This document shows, one piece after another, positions 54,910-61,737 of a DNA stretch of 64,000 nucleotides. The notes beneath the pieces are model-generated. The model was given only the letters and a program-made list of their open reading frames with translations, did not search any database and had not been told where the DNA came from. The stretch lies in NCBI RefSeq assembly GCF_003626535.1, contig NZ_RBAL01000001.1, positions 62,001 to 126,000 on the forward strand, read 5' to 3'. The translations under genes and the position numbers were made by a program. The first letter of the stretch is position 1; every line of letters begins with the position of its first letter. Source of the DNA: Streptomyces hoynatensis. GTDB taxonomy: Bacteria > Actinomycetota > Actinomycetes > Streptomycetales > Streptomycetaceae.

Positions 54910-54973
54910 GGACATGGGACGTAGGAGGTGGGATGTCATCGGCGACCCTAGGGCCGAACGCGGCCGGGTACAA
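54910..54973 (-). promoter_or_regulatory. Sialidase promoter with tandem GntR operators (C and C')
   Basis: On the minus strand TTGTAC (54973 to 54968) and TAGGGT (54950 to 54945) are separated by 17 bp. Two operator-like 15-mers follow at the start of transcription: GGAGGTGGGATGTCA (54924-54938) and GGACATGGGACGTAG (54910-54924), written on the plus strand. The leader from there to the ATG at 54602 would be over 300 nt and holds no gene that I can support. Confidence 0.6.
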
Positions 54974-55033
54974 GGCCGCGGACGCCCCCGTTCCCGCCGG
55001 GTGGCGACGAGGGGCCCGCGGCCAGGGACGGCC

Positions 55034-55690
55034 TCAGGCGAACGCGGCCACCGCCTCGGCGACGGCGGTCTCCCCGCTCACCAGGTCGAGCACGCGGCCG
55101 GCCGTCGTCGGCTGGTCGATGAGCTCCGCGAGCACCGCGGCCACGTCCTCCCTCGGCACCGAGCCGCGCGGGCCGCCCTCGGCGAGGAGCACCCGGCCGG
55201 TGCCCGGCTCGTCGGTGAGGCGCCCCGGCCTGAGGATCGTCCAGTCCAGCTCGGCCCTGCCCCTGATCTCGGCGTCCGCGGCGCCCTTCGCCCGGAGGTA
55301 GGCCGCGAACACCGGGTCGGTGCCCGGCGGGGGCTCCTGGTCCACCCCCATGGCCGAGACCACGAGGAAGCGCCGCACCCCCACCCGCACCGCCGCGTCG
55401 GCGAAGAGGACGGCCGCGGCGCGGTCCACGGTCTCCTTCCGCGCCGCGCCGCTGCCCGGGCCCGCGCCCGCGGCGAAGACCGCCGCGTCCGCGCCCGCCA
55501 GGTGCCGGGCCACCTCCTCCGGGCCGGCCGCCTCCAGGTCGCAGACCACGGGCTCCGCCCCGGCCTCCAGCAGGTCGGCCGCCTGGTTCTGATCCCGGAT
55601 CAAACCGGCCACCTGGTCACCGCGCCCGGCGAGCAGCCGCTCCAGCCGCCGGGCGATCTTGCCGTGTCCACCAGCGATCACGATGCGCAT
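55034..55690 (-). CDS. NAD(P)-binding atypical SDR (NmrA/YwnB-like)
   Basis: This 218-residue protein has an N-terminal Rossmann motif MRIVIAGGHGKIARRL, then VVCDLEAA, AVFAAGAGPGSG and FLVVSAMGVD, and closes with WTILRPGRLTDEPG. It matches the YwnB/NmrA-like SDR a5 group, whose members bind NAD(P) and have few known reactions. It is not a NanE-type ManNAc-6-phosphate epimerase. The gene starts 27 bp after the stop of the upstream sialidase gene, so the two are probably co-transcribed. A role in sialic acid use is possible only by association. Confidence 0.85.
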   Translation of the reverse strand: MRIVIAGGHGKIARRLERLLAGRGDQVAGLIRDQNQAADLLEAGAEPVVCDLEAAGPEEVARHLAGADAAVFAAGAGPGSGAARKETVDRAAAVLFADAAVRVGVRRFLVVSAMGVDQEPPPGTDPVFAAYLRAKGAADAEIRGRAELDWTILRPGRLTDEPGTGRVLLAEGGPRGSVPREDVAAVLAELIDQPTTAGRVLDLVSGETAVAEAVAAFA

Positions 55691-55717
55691 GGTGCCGACG
55701 GTACGCCAGACGCGGCC

Positions 55718-57589
55718 TCAGCCCCGGGGCTGCCGCACCCGGTCGAGCGGGAGCGCGAGCACCTCGCCGCCCGGCGCCGCGTTCCGCTCCCGCAGCCCCC
55801 GCAGCTGAGCGGGGGTCAGCGCCCGGTCGTACACCCGCACCTCGTCCAGCGCGCCGGTCAGCCGCATCAGGTTGTCCGGCCGCTGCCCGAGGTGGACGCC
55901 GAAGGTCGAGCCGCGGCTCACCGAGCCCGGCACGTCGGCCACGCCCGCCGCCGCCGCGCCGTCCACCGAGAGCGTGAGCCGCCCGTCCGCGCGGACCAGC
56001 GAAAGGTGGTGCCACTGCCCGTCGTTGTAGGCCTGCGAGGTGTCGGCATAGGCGCTCGCCGGGGCGGACGCGCCCTGCTGTGCCGTCATGAGCGCCCGAA
56101 TGCGCCCGTTCGCCGGCTCGCCGCGCACCCACACCTGGGGCGCGCTGGTGCCGACGCCCCCCATCCACAGGAACGGGTGGGTGCCCGACGTCGCCGCGTA
56201 CCTGAACCACAGGCTGACCGTGAAGTCGCCGGAGCCGAGCGGCAGCGTCTCCCGGTAGGGCAGCCGCACCGCGTCGTCGGCCCCGTCGAAGGCCATCCCG
56301 CGGCCGTACCTGCCCGCGGTGAGCGCGGGCGCGCCGAGCACGGTGGCGGGCGCGGCGCCCGTGGCGGCGTCCCCGGTCACCGGATCGGGGCCGCGCCGCG
56401 GGGCGAGCCAGTCGCGGGTGAAGCGGGCGAAGCGGATCTCGTCCCTGGCGTCGGCCGTGCCGCCCTCGTACAGCAGGCCCACGGTGCCCGGCTCGACGAG
56501 GACCAGGTCGGAGTAGCCCGCCCAGTCCGCGGAGACCAGGGTCCCGCGGTCCACGGCGTCCCAGGTGGCGCCCTCGTCCCAGGAGGAGCGGATCATCATC
56601 GTCCGCCTGCGGTCCGGGTCGGCGGGGGAGGCGAACAGCAGCCGCGGCGAGCCGTCGTCTGCGGGCAGGGAGAGCAGGGAGCCCTGCACCTCGGGCGCGT
56701 AGAGGTCGGGTATCGCCGCGAAGGGCGCCGCGAAGCTCTCGCCGCCGTCCTCGCTGACCGCGGCGGCGCGGTGGCCGAGGTCGGTGCCGTCCTGCTCGCG
56801 GGCGCTGACGTAGAGCGAGCCGTCGGAACGCTCCACGACGGCGCTCTCCGACGGCTTCTGCCGGAAGGTGCCGTCCGCGGCCACCGGCCAGGTGTCCGTG
56901 GCCCCCAGCTGCCAGCCGGCGCCCCCGTCGTCGCTGTAGGCGAGGGCCGCGTGGTTGGCGGTGATCCTGCCCCCGGCGAAACTCTCGGCGTTGAGGGTGA
57001 ACAGCAGCCGCCCCGCGTGCGCGCCGCGCGTCAGCTGGATGCCGTGCAGCGGGCCGGTGGCGTACCAGGAGTTCCACTCCTCGGGCCGCAGCTCCTCGGC
57101 CAGGCTCTCGGGCCGCGACCAGGTCTCGCCGTCGTCGTCGCTGTACTGCAGGTAGGGCTCCCGCGCGCAGGGCACGTCGCAGTTGCCCGCGTCGTCACGG
57201 CCCGGATTGCGGGTGCTCGCCAGCAGGATGCGGCCGGTGCGCGCGTCCACGACGGGGGCCGGGTTGCCGTGGGTGTCGCCGCCGCCCTCGTCCACGACCT
57301 CCAGGGGGCCCCAGGTGCGGCCGCCGTCGTGGGAGCGCTTGAGGACGAGGTCGATGTCCCCGGCGTCGCCGCAGTTGTCGCGGCGGCCCTCGGCGAAGGC
57401 GAGCAGGGTGCCGCGCGTCGTCTCGACGATCGCGGGGATGCGGAAGCAGGCGTACCCCTCCTCCTGCGCGGCCTTGAAGAGGACCTGCTGCTCGAAGCCG
57501 GTGGCCTCGGCGCCCCAGGCCGGCAGCGGCCCGGAGAGGAGCGCGGCGGCGCAGCCGAGCACCGCGAGGGAACGACGTACCGACGGCAT
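55718..57589 (-). CDS. Secreted GH33 sialidase with C-terminal LamG domain
   Basis: The ATG at 57589 has AAGGCAGG upstream; the product has 623 residues with a signal peptide ending near WGAEA. The catalytic propeller (about 35-385) has YACFRIPAIVET (FRIP Arg) and Asp boxes at SHDGGRTWG, SDDDGETWS, SDDGGAGWQ and SEDGGESF, plus SPADPDRRRTMMIRSS and YSDLVLVEPGTVGLLYEGG. Residues 420-600 form a concanavalin-like LamG module (FTVSLWFRYAATSG, WHHLSLVRADGRLTLSVDG, LTGALDEVRVYDRALT), likely a glycan-binding part. The domain order resembles larger secreted bacterial sialidases. GntR operator D lies upstream at 57722-57736. Confidence 0.93.
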   Translation of the reverse strand: MPSVRRSLAVLGCAAALLSGPLPAWGAEATGFEQQVLFKAAQEEGYACFRIPAIVETTRGTLLAFAEGRRDNCGDAGDIDLVLKRSHDGGRTWGPLEVVDEGGGDTHGNPAPVVDARTGRILLASTRNPGRDDAGNCDVPCAREPYLQYSDDDGETWSRPESLAEELRPEEWNSWYATGPLHGIQLTRGAHAGRLLFTLNAESFAGGRITANHAALAYSDDGGAGWQLGATDTWPVAADGTFRQKPSESAVVERSDGSLYVSAREQDGTDLGHRAAAVSEDGGESFAAPFAAIPDLYAPEVQGSLLSLPADDGSPRLLFASPADPDRRRTMMIRSSWDEGATWDAVDRGTLVSADWAGYSDLVLVEPGTVGLLYEGGTADARDEIRFARFTRDWLAPRRGPDPVTGDAATGAAPATVLGAPALTAGRYGRGMAFDGADDAVRLPYRETLPLGSGDFTVSLWFRYAATSGTHPFLWMGGVGTSAPQVWVRGEPANGRIRALMTAQQGASAPASAYADTSQAYNDGQWHHLSLVRADGRLTLSVDGAAAAGVADVPGSVSRGSTFGVHLGQRPDNLMRLTGALDEVRVYDRALTPAQLRGLRERNAAPGGEVLALPLDRVRQPRG

Positions 57590-57721
57590 GCCGGAACCTG
57601 CCTTTCGTAGAGGGCTGGTGACGAGGGGGAACGCCGCGGGACGAGGAGGCGCGGGGCGTGCGACGGGGCGCGGGAGAGGGGGCGTGCAACTCGGCGGCGG
57701 CGTAGTGACATTACGACATCA

Positions 57722-57783
57722 GGACATCCCACGTCCGATGACTCACGAGGAGCAGTGTCCCCCCGCTGAACGGACCCTGACAA
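57722..57783 (-). promoter_or_regulatory. Sialidase promoter region with GntR operator D
   Basis: GGACATCCCACGTCC (57722-57736) is, on the other strand, GGACGTGGGATGTCC and differs by one base from operator A. A possible minus-strand promoter TTGTCA (57783 to 57778), N18, GACACT (57759 to 57754) lies just upstream. The sialidase ATG is at 57589. Apart from this site the gap 57590-57901 holds nothing that I recognise. Confidence 0.6.
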
Positions 57784-57901
57784 GATCCCGGACGCCGAAC
57801 GCCGCCTGACGCCCCGTCACGACGCCGGGGATGCCCCGGCGCGACGCCCCGTCACACCCGCCGGGACGAGGCGGGAACGCGCCGCCCCTCGCCCCCACCG
57901 C

Positions 57902-59188
57902 TCAGCCGGTCGCCTGCCGCGGCAGCTCGGGGCCGCCCTCCGCGGCCGGCGCCCCGCAGTACTCCCGCACCGCGCTCGTCCTGGCCACGATCCGGCCGCG
58001 GTGGATCACCAGGCGGCTGTAGGCGAGCGAGAGGGCGCCGGTCACCGTGTCCCCGCGCACCGCCAGCAGTTCGGCGGGAAACCCGGCCTCCACCCGCACC
58101 TCGGGCAGGCCGATGGCCGCCCTGGCGAGGCGGCTGACCGCCAGATAGGCGTCGAGGGGGCCGCAGGCGCCGCGCGCGGCGAGCTGGTGCGCCGCGTCCA
58201 GCGGATCGCCCCTGCCCACCGGGTTGGCCACGTCCCGCAACGCGCCCCCGCCCGCCGCCACCCGCACCCCGGCGGCGGCCAGCAGCCGCACGGGCGTGCC
58301 GCCGGGCGAGGCCGCGAGCCCGCAGGGCCCCTGCGGCAGGCAGACCACCCGCACCCCGGCCGCCGCCAGCCTGGCGGCGGCCCGGTCGGCCGTCTCCCGC
58401 GGCAGCCGGGCGAGGCCGGTGCACGGGCCGATCGTCACCCCGAACCGGCAGGCCCCGGCCGCCGCGGCCAGCCGGGCCAGGCGCGCCGGGTCCTCGCCCT
58501 CGGTGTGCAGGTCGATGGCGCAGCCGTGCTCCTCGGCCAGGCCGAAGACGATGTCGAGGTAGCCCGCCGGGTCCGGGTCCAGGTCGGGCGCGCCGCCGAG
58601 CGCCCCGGCGCCCATCTTGGCCGCCTCGTTCAGCAGGGCGCGGTTCTCGGCCCCGGCCCGCCCGGTCAGCACCCGGGGCACCGCCACGGTGCTCAGCTCG
58701 GCCAGGCCGCGCAGCGCCCTGCGGGTCTCCAGCGCCGCCTCCAGCGCGTCGAGCCCGCCCGCGTCGCCGATCCTGATGTGCGTGCGCTGCGCCGTCGCGC
58801 CGTGCCCGAGCTGGAGGAGCGCCGCCTCGGTGATCCGCCGCCGCAGCGCCGCCGGGGTCGCGGATGGCGGTCCCGGCGCGGTGGCCGTCAGCGCGGTGTC
58901 GTGGTGCGCGTGCGGCTCGGCCGGGGCGGGGAGCAGCAGGTAGCCGGAGAGGTCCACGTGGGAGGCGCGGCCCTGCCCGCCCGGCTCCTCCCCGGCCCGC
59001 CCGCGGTCCGCGCGGGCCTCCCGCGCGTGCGGGCCGCCCGCCCGGGAGCGGGTGCGGGAGCGGCCCTGGAGTCCCGAGAGGCTGCCGGAGGTCCCGACGG
59101 CCTCGATGAGTTCGCCCCTCAGCCGGACGTCGACGGTGCGCCCGTCGGCGAGCCGTGGTCCCCTGAGTACAAGACGGTCGTCAGCCAT
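57902..59188 (-). CDS. Amidohydrolase-family protein (cytosine-deaminase-like) with degenerate metal site
   Basis: This 428-residue protein has the composite amidohydrolase layout: a beta-sandwich start (RLVLRGPRLADGRTVDVRLRG), a barrel opening with AEPHAHHDTAL (residues 91-101) and a return of the sandwich at the end. Compared with CodA-type deaminases, the His of DLHTEGE (228) is present. The next His is Pro255 (VTIGPCTGL for the usual SHTTA), and the metal-binding Asp region reads AAGGGAL (about 312-317) instead of GHDD. An Arg/Gly-rich insert spans about 38-78. A changed or lost hydrolase activity is therefore likely. It is divergent from the tRNA/rpmG region. Confidence 0.82.
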   Translation of the reverse strand: MADDRLVLRGPRLADGRTVDVRLRGELIEAVGTSGSLSGLQGRSRTRSRAGGPHAREARADRGRAGEEPGGQGRASHVDLSGYLLLPAPAEPHAHHDTALTATAPGPPSATPAALRRRITEAALLQLGHGATAQRTHIRIGDAGGLDALEAALETRRALRGLAELSTVAVPRVLTGRAGAENRALLNEAAKMGAGALGGAPDLDPDPAGYLDIVFGLAEEHGCAIDLHTEGEDPARLARLAAAAGACRFGVTIGPCTGLARLPRETADRAAARLAAAGVRVVCLPQGPCGLAASPGGTPVRLLAAAGVRVAAGGGALRDVANPVGRGDPLDAAHQLAARGACGPLDAYLAVSRLARAAIGLPEVRVEAGFPAELLAVRGDTVTGALSLAYSRLVIHRGRIVARTSAVREYCGAPAAEGGPELPRQATG

Positions 59189-59274
59189 CGGAAGCGAGCG
59201 TACGGGGCCATTGGGGCGGGGGAGGGGAAGGAGGGAATAGTCATACCGTGGTGGGTTGGCCCTTCCGTTATGGA

Positions 59275-59304
59275 TTTCGCCTTCCGCCGCGGACCGTGTA
59301 ATCT
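59275..59304 (+). promoter_or_regulatory. Probable tRNA promoter
   Basis: A weak -35 TTTCGC (59275-59280) and a -10 TAATCT (59299-59304) are 18 bp apart and end 11 bp before the first tRNA. The local sequence is less GC-rich than its surroundings. Confidence 0.4.
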
Positions 59305-59315
59305 CTTCAGCGCTC

Positions 59316-59388
59316 GCCCCAATAGCTCAGTCGGCAGAGCGTCTCCATGGTAAGGAGAAGGTCAACGGTTCGATTCCGTTTTGGGGCT
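59316..59388 (+). tRNA. tRNA-Thr (anticodon GGT)
   Basis: The cloverleaf is complete: acceptor GCCCCAA with TTGGGGC, D-arm AGCTCAGTCGGCAGAGC, anticodon stem TCTCC/GGAGA with loop ATGGTAA (anticodon GGT), T-arm AACGG TTCGATT CCGTT, discriminator T. CCA is not encoded. Confidence 0.95.
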
Positions 59389-59433
59389 CTGAGGTGTGAG
59401 GTCTCCCACCGCGGTGGAGGCCGCGCAGCTCAT

Positions 59434-59509
59434 GGCGGCGTAGCTCAGTCGGTAGAGCAAACGGCTCATAATCGTTGTGTCACCGGTTCGAGTCCGGTCG
59501 CCGCTACCA
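59434..59509 (+). tRNA. tRNA-Met (anticodon CAT, elongator type)
   Basis: Acceptor GGCGGCG pairs with CGCCGCT (closing G-U pair). The anticodon loop is CTCATAA (CAT), the T-arm ACCGG TTCGAGT CCGGT, and CCA is encoded at 59507-59509. The paired first position and ordinary D-arm exclude an initiator. A tRNA-Ile with modified CAT cannot be fully excluded by eye. Confidence 0.9.
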
Positions 59510-59633
59510 CAAGTAGCCGATTGCGGGGTCGCACCTCGGGTCGGCTACTCTCTCTGTGTTCGAGCCCTGTGTTCGATACACGTTCGGCAAGTGTTCGATA
59601 GTGTGACCCGTCCATCCGTCAAGGAGCACTCAC

Positions 59634-59798
59634 GTGGCTGCCACAGACGTCCGCCCGAAGATCACGCTGGCCTGCGTGGAGTGCAAGGAGCGGAACTACA
59701 TCACCAGGAAGAACCGGCGCAACGACCCGGACCGCATGGAGATGAAGAAGCACTGCCCGCGCTGCAACAAGCACACGGCGCACCGCGAGACCCGCTGA
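59634..59798 (+). CDS. rpmG: 50S ribosomal protein L33
   Basis: The GTG at 59634 has AAGGAG 7 nt upstream; the product has 54 residues. The sequence [24 protein letters not shown] (in parts), then [20 protein letters not shown] is L33. Both CxxC pairs (CVEC and CPRC) are present, so this is the zinc-binding C+ form. It sits after tRNA-Met and before the MaoC-like hydratase genes, an order familiar from actinomycete chromosomes. The sequence 59799-60052 after it is GC-rich and gene-free. Confidence 0.97.
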   Translation: MAATDVRPKITLACVECKERNYITRKNRRNDPDRMEMKKHCPRCNKHTAHRETR

Positions 59799-60052
59799 GC
59801 CAGGGCCCGTCCCGGGACCCGGCGCGGTGAGACCGTACGGATCCCGCGCTCGCGCCCTCGGCCCGCTGCCGGCCGGCACGCGGCCGGACCCCCTGCGGGG
59901 TCGCGCGCCCGGCGCCCGCTTCCCCTCCGCGACGCCTGCTCGTCACGCCCGTCGAGGCCGCCCCCGCCGTGGGAGCGGCCTCGTTGCGTTCCCGCCCGTC
60001 CCGTGCGGCGGGCGGACGGACCTTCGCCCCCGAGAACCCGAGGATTCTGCCG

Positions 60053-60532
60053 ATGGCGCTCGACCAGTCCCTCGTCGGACGTAGTTATCCGCCCGTGGAG
60101 CCGCCCTACGAGGTCGGCCGCGAGAAGATCCGCGAATTCGCCGCCGCGATCGGGGACGGCAACCCGGTCTACACCGACCGCGAGGCGGCCGGCGAGCTCG
60201 GCTACCCGGACGTGATCGCGCCCCCGACCTTCGTCTTCTCCATCGCCTTCCAGGCCGCCCAGCAGGTGATCCAGGACCCGGAACTCGGCCTCGACTACAG
60301 CCGGGTGGTGCACGGCGACCAGCGCTTCGAGTACGCCCGGCCGGTGCGGGCGGGCGACCGGCTCTCCGTCACCTCGACGATCGAGTCCATCGCCTCCCGG
60401 GCGGGCAACGAGTTCCTCGACGTCAGGGGCGAGGTCGTGGACGAGAGCGGCGAGCGCGTGGTCACCACGTTCCTCAAGCTCGTCGCGCGCCGCGTCGAGC
60501 AGCCGCAGGACAGCACCGAGGAGGGGAAGTGA
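60053..60532 (+). CDS. MaoC-like (R)-hydratase subunit, N-terminal HadA type
   Basis: The ATG at 60053 gives a 159-residue hot-dog-fold protein: LVGRSYPPVEPPYEVGREKIREFA (in parts), IGDGNPVYTDREAAGELGYPDVIAPPTFVF, and RFEYARPVRAGDRLSVTSTI. It resembles the HadA/C subunit of mycobacterial hydroxyacyl dehydratase. The catalytic Asp-His pair of the hydratase motif is altered here (VY and APP in place of IH and AHG), so it is probably the substrate-holding subunit. The active partner is the next gene. In organisms without mycolic acids the pair is conserved but its substrate is unsettled. Confidence 0.88.
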   Translation: MALDQSLVGRSYPPVEPPYEVGREKIREFAAAIGDGNPVYTDREAAGELGYPDVIAPPTFVFSIAFQAAQQVIQDPELGLDYSRVVHGDQRFEYARPVRAGDRLSVTSTIESIASRAGNEFLDVRGEVVDESGERVVTTFLKLVARRVEQPQDSTEEGK

Positions 60533-60534
60533 CG

Positions 60535-60966
60535 ATGGCGCGCATCGCCTACGCGGACGTCGAGGTGGGCACCGAGCTGCCCGGGGCGAGCTTCCCCGTC
60601 ACCCGGGAGACGCTGGTGCGGTACGCCGGCGCCTCGGGCGACTTCAACCCGATCCACTGGAACGAGCGGTTCGCCAGGGAGGTGGGCCTGCCCGACGTCA
60701 TCGCGCACGGCATGTTCACCATGGCGGAGGCGATCCGGGTGGTGACCGACTGGGTGGGCGACCCCGGGGCGGTGCTGGAGTACGGGGTGCGGTTCACCAA
60801 GCCGGTCGTGGTGCCCGACGACGAGAAGGGCGCGCTCATCGAGGTGAGCGCCAAGGTGGCCGCCAAGCTGGACGACGAGGCGCGGACCGTCCGCGTCGAC
60901 CTCTCCGCGCACAGCGCCGGGCAGAAGGTGCTCGGCCTGGCCCGCGCGGTGGTCAGGCTGGCCTGA
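60535..60966 (+). CDS. MaoC-like (R)-hydratase catalytic subunit, HadB type
   Basis: The ATG at 60535 is preferred to the overlapping GTG at 60529 because GAGGAGGGG sits about 8 nt before it. The 143-residue product has the complete hydratase-2 motif: SGDFNPIHWNERFAREVGLPDVIAHGMFTMA (in parts), with the catalytic Asp and His. It should hydrate/dehydrate enoyl thioesters as a heterodimer with the preceding subunit. The two genes are adjacent and co-directional, and nearly overlap. Confidence 0.9.
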   Translation: MARIAYADVEVGTELPGASFPVTRETLVRYAGASGDFNPIHWNERFAREVGLPDVIAHGMFTMAEAIRVVTDWVGDPGAVLEYGVRFTKPVVVPDDEKGALIEVSAKVAAKLDDEARTVRVDLSAHSAGQKVLGLARAVVRLA

Positions 60967-60968
60967 GA

Positions 60969-61010
60969 CGGCCCCGGCCCCGGCCCGGCGCCGCCACGCG
61001 GCCGGGGCCG
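60969..61010 (+). terminator. Hairpin after the hydratase operon
   Basis: CGGCCCCGGCC (60969-60979) pairs with GGCCGGGGCCG (61000-61010). It starts 3 bp after the stop codon. No U-tract is present. Confidence 0.5.
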
Positions 61011-61024
61011 GGCCGCCGGGCCGC

Positions 61025-61054
61025 TTGACGAAGTTAGTGATTGGCCACTAACTT
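61025..61054 (+). promoter_or_regulatory. tetR promoter with TetR operator 1
   Basis: A -35 TTGACG (61025-61030) and a -10 TAACTT (61049-61054) are 18 bp apart. The dyad AGTTAGTG-N6-CACTAACT (61032-61053) fills the promoter, so the repressor would block its own transcription. The -10 lies 7 nt before the ATG at 61062, which indicates a leaderless message. Confidence 0.75.
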
Positions 61055-61061
61055 ACTCGGC

Positions 61062-61640
61062 ATGGCGAAGGACACGGCACGCAAGTCGGCGGCGGAGCGG
61101 CGCGAAAGCGTCATCCGCGCGGCCATCACCGAGTTCGGCCGCTCCGGGTACGCGGGCACCTCGACGGCGGCGATCGCCCGCCGGGTGGGCGTCTCCCAGC
61201 CGTACCTGTTCCGGCTCTTCGCCGACAAGCGCGCGATCTTCCTGGCCGCCGCCGCCCGCTGCACGGACGAGATCCGGCAGGAGTTCGAGAAGGCGGCCGG
61301 GGCGGCCGGGCCGGAGGAGGCCGGCCAGGCCATGGGCAACGCCTACCTGGGCCTCATCGGGGACCGGGACCGGCTGATGTTCCAGATGCAGATGTACATC
61401 GCGGCGCACGGGGCCGAGGCCGCCGGCGACCACGAGTTCGGCGAGGAATTGCGCGGGCGCTGGGCCGACCTCCTCGACGCCGTGCACCTCGCGCTCGGCG
61501 CGGACCCGGAGGTCACCGGTCAGTTCATGGCGCACGGGATGCTGATCAACGTGCTGATGGCGCTGGGCTTCCCCGGCGCCCACCACGTCTGGCGCACCTG
61601 CGGCTTCGGCGAGGACGTCTGCGTCGCGGCCGACGGCTGA
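61062..61640 (+). CDS. TetR/AcrR-family repressor of the adjacent efflux pump
   Basis: The ATG at 61062 gives 192 residues. The N-terminal helix-turn-helix is SVIRAAITEFGRSGYAGTSTAAIARRVGVSQPYLFRLFADKRAIF (in parts); the rest is a helical ligand domain (FQMQMYIAAHGAEAAG, FMAHGMLINVLMALGF). Its own promoter contains an 8-N6-8 dyad, and the efflux gene has a close copy of the same dyad at 61681-61702. Regulation of both is therefore well supported. The inducer is presumably a pump substrate. Confidence 0.93.
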   Translation: MAKDTARKSAAERRESVIRAAITEFGRSGYAGTSTAAIARRVGVSQPYLFRLFADKRAIFLAAAARCTDEIRQEFEKAAGAAGPEEAGQAMGNAYLGLIGDRDRLMFQMQMYIAAHGAEAAGDHEFGEELRGRWADLLDAVHLALGADPEVTGQFMAHGMLINVLMALGFPGAHHVWRTCGFGEDVCVAADG

Positions 61641-61644
61641 GCGG

Positions 61645-61669
61645 GGGCGCGGCGCGCGCGCCCTTTTTT
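61645..61669 (+). terminator. Rho-independent terminator after tetR
   Basis: GGGCGCG (61645-61651) pairs with CGCGCCC (61657-61663), loop GCGCG, followed by six T (61664-61669). This is the only classic U-tract terminator that I see in the window. Confidence 0.85.
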
Positions 61670-61680
61670 GCGGCCAAGAA

Positions 61681-61702
61681 AGTTATTGAGCAATCACTAT
61701 CT
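61681..61702. promoter_or_regulatory. TetR operator 2, upstream of the efflux gene
   Basis: AGTTATTG-N6-CACTATCT matches operator 1 at 14 of the 16 arm positions with identical spacing. It lies 36-57 bp before the efflux start at 61738. Confidence 0.75.
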
Positions 61703-61737
61703 AACAGTCACCCCCTCAGTCCCACTCGGAGGAAACG

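Noticed and set aside
55034..55690. NanE (ManNAc-6-phosphate epimerase) in the sialic acid cluster
   Set aside because: The protein has a Rossmann GGHGKIARRL start and NmrA-like motifs, not the TIM-barrel motifs of NanE.
53352..57589. The two sialidases as a recent tandem duplication
   Set aside because: They share family motifs only. Asp-box sequences, lengths and domain content differ too much for a recent copy, and another gene lies between them.
59434..59509. Initiator tRNA-Met
   Set aside because: Its acceptor stem is paired at position 1, whereas bacterial initiators have an unpaired 1-72 position and three G-C pairs under the anticodon loop.
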